From CAMTWZ01 sp041749075 (GTDB taxonomy: Bacteria > Bacteroidota > Rhodothermia > Balneolales > HLUCCA01): a stretch of DNA of 64,000 bases. The stretch is from contig JBGTBY010000035.1 in NCBI GenBank assembly GCA_041749075.1, positions 310,001 to 374,000 on the forward strand, written 5' to 3'. Below are positions 60,952 to 64,000 of the stretch, piece after piece. The notes under the pieces are model-generated. The model was not told where the DNA came from and did not search any database. It worked only from the letters and a program-made list of their open reading frames with translations. The translations under genes were made by a program, and so were the position numbers. Numbering within the stretch: the stretch's first letter is position 1; every line of letters begins with the position of its first letter.

Positions 60952-61928
60952 AGAGAAAATTGTCTAAGAATTCCGGTCGCTTCGCGGATGGGTTTCATGA
61001 CGGATTCCGCCTTGGCTCGAGCCGCATCGCCTCCGGATTTGAGCACATCCAACACATGAGCTTCGTCGTTCTGTAATGCTTTTCTTTTTTCGCGAGCATC
61101 GTGAAAGTAATCTTCTAACAATCCCAATAAGTCCTTCTTCGCATGACCGTACCCATAACCACCTGCACGGTATTTTCGTGCGATGTCGGCCGAAACGGAT
61201 GCATCCGCAATAAGTCTGATCAGCGCGAACACATTGCAGGTCTCCGGATCCTTAGGTGATTCCAACGGCGTGGAATCGGTTTGAATCGACATCACTTTAT
61301 CTTTCAGAACTTTTCCCTCATCGAAGATGCCAATCGTGTTGTCATAGGACTTGGACATTTTGCGACCGTCCACACCCGGCACCGTGGCCACTTCCTTCAC
61401 AATATGGGCTTCTGGGAGCCGTAGTAGGTCCTCACCATACGTGTTGTTGAATTTGATGGCCAGGTCGCGTGTGATTTCAATATGCTGCTTCTGGTCCGCC
61501 CCTACAGGCACGAGGTCGGAATGATAGATCAATATATCCGCCGCTTGCAGGATGGGATAGGTGAACAAGCCCACATTCGCGCCGAGTCCTTGAGCGACTT
61601 TATCCTTATAGGACACGGCCTTTTCCATCAGGCTGACCGGACACATGGTTCCCAGAATCCAAGCCAGTTCGGTGACTTGCGGCACATCGCTTTGTACGAA
61701 AAACGTGCATTTGGATGGATCCAAGCCCAACGCCATATAATCGATGGCGATGTCGAGCGTATGGCGACGCATCAGGGCGCCATCATGCCGCGAGGTCATC
61801 GCGTGATAATTCGCAATGAAATAATACGCCTCACCTTGGTTCTGAAGCGCGATATGCTGCTTCATGGCACCGAAATAGTTGCCGATGTGTAAACGTCCCG
61901 AAGGCGTAATGCCAGATAAGATGGTCAT
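60948..61928 (-). CDS. trpS: Tryptophanyl-tRNA synthetase
   Basis: Class I synthetase charging tRNA-Trp. It has SGITPSGRLHIGNYFGA (the HIGH-type HIGN motif), ADILIYHSDLVPVGADQKQH for tryptophan and adenylate binding, and the KMSKS loop DGRKMSKSYDNT. 326 residues, normal for bacterial TrpS. Unusually, it is the second gene of the trp operon, with 4-nt overlaps to trpE and trpG, and therefore downstream of an attenuator that itself responds to charged tRNA-Trp. Confidence 0.96.
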   Translation of the reverse strand: MTILSGITPSGRLHIGNYFGAMKQHIALQNQGEAYYFIANYHAMTSRHDGALMRRHTLDIAIDYMALGLDPSKCTFFVQSDVPQVTELAWILGTMCPVSLMEKAVSYKDKVAQGLGANVGLFTYPILQAADILIYHSDLVPVGADQKQHIEITRDLAIKFNNTYGEDLLRLPEAHIVKEVATVPGVDGRKMSKSYDNTIGIFDEGKVLKDKVMSIQTDSTPLESPKDPETCNVFALIRLIADASVSADIARKYRAGGYGYGHAKKDLLGLLEDYFHDAREKRKALQNDEAHVLDVLKSGGDAARAKAESVMKPIREATGILRQFSL

Positions 61929-63391
61929 GATGTCATGTTCAGTGCCAGGCTCAAGGCTTCCACCAAGGCTCCGGCTTTGTTCACGGTTTCGTCATATTCG
62001 TTTTGTGGCACTGAATCGGCCACGATTCCGGCTCCCGCTTGTATATAAACGGTATCGCGTGTGGCCACCATCGTGCGGATCGCGATGCAGGTGTCCATAT
62101 TCCCGCTGAAATCGAAATAACCTACGGCGCCGGCATACGGTCCGCGCTTGGTCGATTCCAAAGCATCAATGATTTGCATCGCCCTCACTTTCGGCGCGCC
62201 ACTCACGGTACCGGCGGGGAAACACCATTTCAGAGCATCCACGGCTGATTTATCAGGCGCCAGGTCTCCCCTCACATCACTCACAATGTGCATCACATGG
62301 GAATAGCGGACCACGATTCGATCTCGAACCATATGAACACTCCCAGCTGTGGAAATTCTACTGAGATCATTCCGACCCAGATCCACCAACATGATGTGTT
62401 CGGATAATTCTTTCGGGTCGGCCATCAGATCGGCTTCCAACGCCGCGTCTTCCTCATCACTTTTCCCGCGCTTGCGGGTTCCGGCGATCGGCAACACTTC
62501 GGCTTTCCCATCCTGTACGCGAACCAATACTTCTGGGGATGATCCCACTAACGCAAATCCATCAAAATCCAGATAGAACAAGTACGGGGATGGATTCACC
62601 ATTCGAAGCGCCCGATACAACATGAATCGATCGCCTGTGAATCCTTTGCTGAATCGCTGACTCAGCACCACCTGGAAAATATCACCCTCATAAATATGGT
62701 TCTTTGCGGTTTCCACCATCTCGGTGAACCGCTCCGGACTCGTATTGCTTTTCAGAGGCTCCGGCGACAAAGAAAATGGTGTGGAACCGGATTGGTCCCC
62801 CATCGCCACTTCCTGCATGCGATTCAATGATTCTTGCGCGGCATCATACGCGGCTTGAATGTCATCATCCCCATTCAATCGAACCGTTTTGATCAGGATG
62901 ATGCGGTGTTTCACATGGTCGAAGGCATACACTTCATCATAAAAGCCCCAAATGGCATCCGGCAGACCCAGATCATCGTTCGGAACATCCGGAAGATGTT
63001 CGGTGAAGCGGACGGTATCATAACTCGAAAACCCGACCGCACCCGCTGTGAACCGAGGCAGATCATTGATTTTCGGCTCGCTGTATTCGTTCGTCAACTC
63101 ATGAAGAACATCATAATAGTCGGATGCGGGATGGTCAGATGTCGCTCCATCGCGCTCGACACTGAGTTTTGCTTGGTTCAGACGAAGGGTCTGGTAGGGA
63201 TTTCGACCGATGAACGAATACCGAGCCAGGTGCTCGCCCCCTTCCACCGATTCGAGCAAAAAAGGGAACGTGGCGCCGTTCCGGATCCTCAAAAACAAAG
63301 ACACCGGCGTAAGCATATCGGCCAGCAACATCCGGTGGACCGGAATGGCCGTGTGTGTTTTCGCATACTTTTGGAAGGTCTCGAACGTCAT
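61925..63391 (-). CDS. trpE: Anthranilate synthase component I
   Basis: Makes anthranilate from chorismate and ammonia. The N-terminal feedback site contains FPFLLESVEGGEHLARYSFIG, with the LLES motif that binds tryptophan, so the enzyme is probably inhibited by tryptophan. The catalytic part shows IFQVVLSQRFS, PSPYLFYLDFDG, AGTRKRGKSDEEDAALE and PAGTVSGAPKVRAMQIID. 488 residues. First structural gene of the operon; its ATG lies 25 nt after the attenuator terminator. Confidence 0.96.
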   Translation of the reverse strand: MTFETFQKYAKTHTAIPVHRMLLADMLTPVSLFLRIRNGATFPFLLESVEGGEHLARYSFIGRNPYQTLRLNQAKLSVERDGATSDHPASDYYDVLHELTNEYSEPKINDLPRFTAGAVGFSSYDTVRFTEHLPDVPNDDLGLPDAIWGFYDEVYAFDHVKHRIILIKTVRLNGDDDIQAAYDAAQESLNRMQEVAMGDQSGSTPFSLSPEPLKSNTSPERFTEMVETAKNHIYEGDIFQVVLSQRFSKGFTGDRFMLYRALRMVNPSPYLFYLDFDGFALVGSSPEVLVRVQDGKAEVLPIAGTRKRGKSDEEDAALEADLMADPKELSEHIMLVDLGRNDLSRISTAGSVHMVRDRIVVRYSHVMHIVSDVRGDLAPDKSAVDALKWCFPAGTVSGAPKVRAMQIIDALESTKRGPYAGAVGYFDFSGNMDTCIAIRTMVATRDTVYIQAGAGIVADSVPQNEYDETVNKAGALVEALSLALNMTS

Positions 63392-63416
63392 AAAGGTTTA
63401 CTCAAGCAGAAAAGAC

Positions 63417-63452
63417 AAAAAAAAGCCCGCATCAGCATACTGAAGCGGGCTT
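63417..63452 (-). terminator. trp attenuator terminator
   Basis: In the minus direction: AAGCCCGC, then TTCAG, TATG, CTGAT, GCGGGCTT, followed by eight T. An 8-bp GC-rich stem (63445-63452 with 63423-63430) extended by weaker inner pairs gives a strong intrinsic terminator. It stands between the leader peptide and trpE, where it would stop transcription when tryptophan is plentiful. Confidence 0.92.
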
Positions 63453-63502
63453 GGGAGAATGTCGGAATTTGTTAGATACACACCATCAGCCATACCGCTT
63501 CA
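63441..63502 (-). promoter_or_regulatory. trp antiterminator pairing segments
   Basis: TGAAGCGG (63502 down to 63495), whose TGA is the leader-peptide stop codon, is perfectly complementary over 8 bp to CCGCTTCA (63448 down to 63441) in the rising arm of the terminator. Pairing of the two prevents the terminator. An alternative hairpin, GGCCA with UGGCU around the stop codon plus CGC/GCG, can hide the first segment when the ribosome does not stall. This is the classic 1:2, 2:3, 3:4 scheme. Confidence 0.8.
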
Positions 63503-63547
63503 CGCGATTGGCCACCACCAAGGATTGTTGGAATGGATGTGTTTCAT
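63500..63547 (-). CDS. trpL: trp operon leader peptide TrpL with Trp-Trp-Trp
   Basis: A 15-codon reading frame, MKHIHSNNPWWWPIA, with three successive TGG codons (63520-63512), then Pro-Ile-Ala and stop. It precedes the attenuator terminator by about 47 nt and trpE by 108 nt. A ribosome starved of charged tRNA-Trp would stall on the Trp codons and free the antiterminator segment that starts at the leader stop. No Shine-Dalgarno is visible, and the promoter box is only 7 nt upstream, so the leader mRNA may be leaderless or nearly so. Confidence 0.9.
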   Translation of the reverse strand: MKHIHSNNPWWWPIA

Positions 63548-63554
63548 GATGGGT

Positions 63555-63585
63555 TGAAATTATTGCAATAGGCAACGAATTGCAA
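63555..63585 (-). promoter_or_regulatory. Promoter of the trp-bio operon
   Basis: On the minus strand, TTG (63585-63583), 20 nt, then TAATTTCA (63562-63555). This fits the Bacteroidota pattern TTG-N17-23-TAnnTTTG in spacing and six of eight -7 positions. Transcription would start near the leader ATG at 63547. Confidence 0.5.
63563..63585. promoter_or_regulatory. Inverted repeat over the trp promoter (candidate operator)
   Basis: TTGCAAT, 9-nt spacer, ATTGCAA: a perfect 7-bp inverted repeat occupying the space between the -33 and -7 elements of the trp promoter, in the gap to the divergent lipoprotein gene. A dimeric repressor bound here would block both promoters. No regulator gene is nearby to name. 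Confidence 0.35.
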
Positions 63586-63592
63586 ATTTGGT

Positions 63593-63600
63593 TATACTTG
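63593..63600 (+). promoter_or_regulatory. Candidate -7 box for the right-edge lipoprotein gene
   Basis: TATACTTG, 7 of 8 matching TAnnTTTG, 12 nt before the ATG at 63613. Confidence 0.3.
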
Positions 63601-63612
63601 AAACTCATAAAA

Positions 63613-64000
63613 ATGGTGATTTTGCAACGTATCCGGTTTATTCCCCTGCTTTTTTCACTGGCGTTCCTATCGTGCGATTCGGAACCCGGTCTACCTACCC
63701 AGAGTCCTTCCGATTACCGACTCTCCCAACTGACGATCCAACCGAACCCGATCGTGTTCCTACCCGAGCAATCGGTCAAAGACACGACTGTGCAGGTGAG
63801 GTTCCAAGTTCGGGTGATGGATGGTGTCGCCGTCGGACCAAATCCTACTGTGCTGGTCTTCGATCCATCGAACGATGTCGCGGTCGTGGAAACCTTGATG
63901 ACGCCCGTTACCGGGTCCACCGATTTGTATGAACATGTGATGTCGATCTCCACAACCACTATCTCCTTCCGATCTTTCAATGTGTCTGTATATATGGTGG
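63613..64000 (+). CDS. Lipoprotein of unknown function, N-terminal part
   Basis: Partial: runs off the right edge with 129 codons seen and no stop. The signal MVILQRIRFIPLLFSLAFLSC has a lipobox LSC (Cys21). The mature part reads LSQLTIQPNPIVFLPEQSVKDTTVQVRFQVRV, a beta-rich pattern with a PNP turn resembling a cadherin/Ig-type repeat of surface proteins. Family not recognised. Divergent from the trp operon across a 65-nt region that holds both promoters. Confidence 0.65.
   Translation, partial: MVILQRIRFIPLLFSLAFLSCDSEPGLPTQSPSDYRLSQLTIQPNPIVFLPEQSVKDTTVQVRFQVRVMDGVAVGPNPTVLVFDPSNDVAVVETLMTPVTGSTDLYEHVMSISTTTISFRSFNVSVYMV

Noticed and set aside
63563..63585. Classical TrpR operator
   Set aside because: The inverted repeat TTGCAAT-N9-ATTGCAA does not resemble the CTAG-centred TrpR box, so it is listed only as an unnamed operator candidate.

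Overview
The window looks like chromosomal core DNA of a Bacteroidota/Rhodothermota-type bacterium (Balneolia, Rhodothermia or a relative). The reasons are a T9SS-type C-terminal sorting domain on a large secreted protein (FPNPFNP...), a DUF4837 lipoprotein, many lipoproteins, and promoter -7 boxes of the TAnnTTTG type. Species cannot be fixed from sequence alone. I see no phage, transposase, CRISPR array, tRNA or rRNA. Genes are very tightly packed, and ATGA/GTGA or TTG-type overlaps are the rule.

Layout. 1-1.1 kb: cytochrome c maturation (ccmC-ccmD-ccmE, cut at the left edge). 1.1-5.4 kb: PH/SHOCT protein, dut, DUF3108 protein, lipoprotein, small protein, biotinyl carrier protein, murA. 5.6-14.3 kb: RNase E/G, HslVU protease, S41 protease, UPF0316 protein, TPR histidine kinase. 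14.3-16.9 kb (minus): rsmE, BFD-like [2Fe-2S] protein, dCTP deaminase, EVE protein. 16.9-24.2 kb: 5'-nucleotidase, M1 peptidase, msrB, a sigma54 response regulator with a REC-only relative, and a desaturase. 24.3-31.6 kb (minus): DUF1080 protein and Gfo/Idh/MocA oxidoreductase leading into two large sensor kinases. 31.8-40.5 kb: SMP-30 lipoprotein, radical SAM protein, aminotransferase, T9SS metallopeptidase-like protein, thioredoxin-like protein, a glycosylase-like family protein, alkaline phosphatase. 40.5-49.5 kb: hflKC, anmK, a threonine synthase fused to a LeuA-type regulatory domain, amidohydrolase, lipoprotein, OmpR-type regulator, alpha/beta hydrolase. 49.6-63.6 kb: bioB, then a minus-strand run of 14 genes, trpE-trpS-trpG-trpD-trpC-trpF-trpB-trpA-DUF4837-bioF-esterase-bioC-bioD-bioA. 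The right edge cuts a lipoprotein.

Two things stand out. First, the trp-bio supercluster begins with a complete transcription attenuator: a promoter, a 15-residue leader peptide with three consecutive Trp codons, an antiterminator that overlaps the leader stop codon, and an intrinsic terminator 25 nt before trpE. The tryptophanyl-tRNA synthetase gene lies inside the controlled operon. Second, six loci carry arrays of degenerate 7- or 8-nt words. Five lie at gene ends or starts, and most have an inverted copy of the array facing it. The words differ between loci but recur: GATGCGG at two loci and CGACTCA at two, with CCAACAA and octamer GTGAAAGC once each. The arrays run into genes: they encode part of the amidohydrolase signal peptide, the C-termini of the aminotransferase and threonine synthase, and an internal patch of BioA.

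Other recurrent patterns are -7 boxes placed about 4 nt before start codons, which suggests leaderless mRNAs, and TTG starts with 8-nt overlaps (TTGnnTRA) at murA, hslU and bioA.
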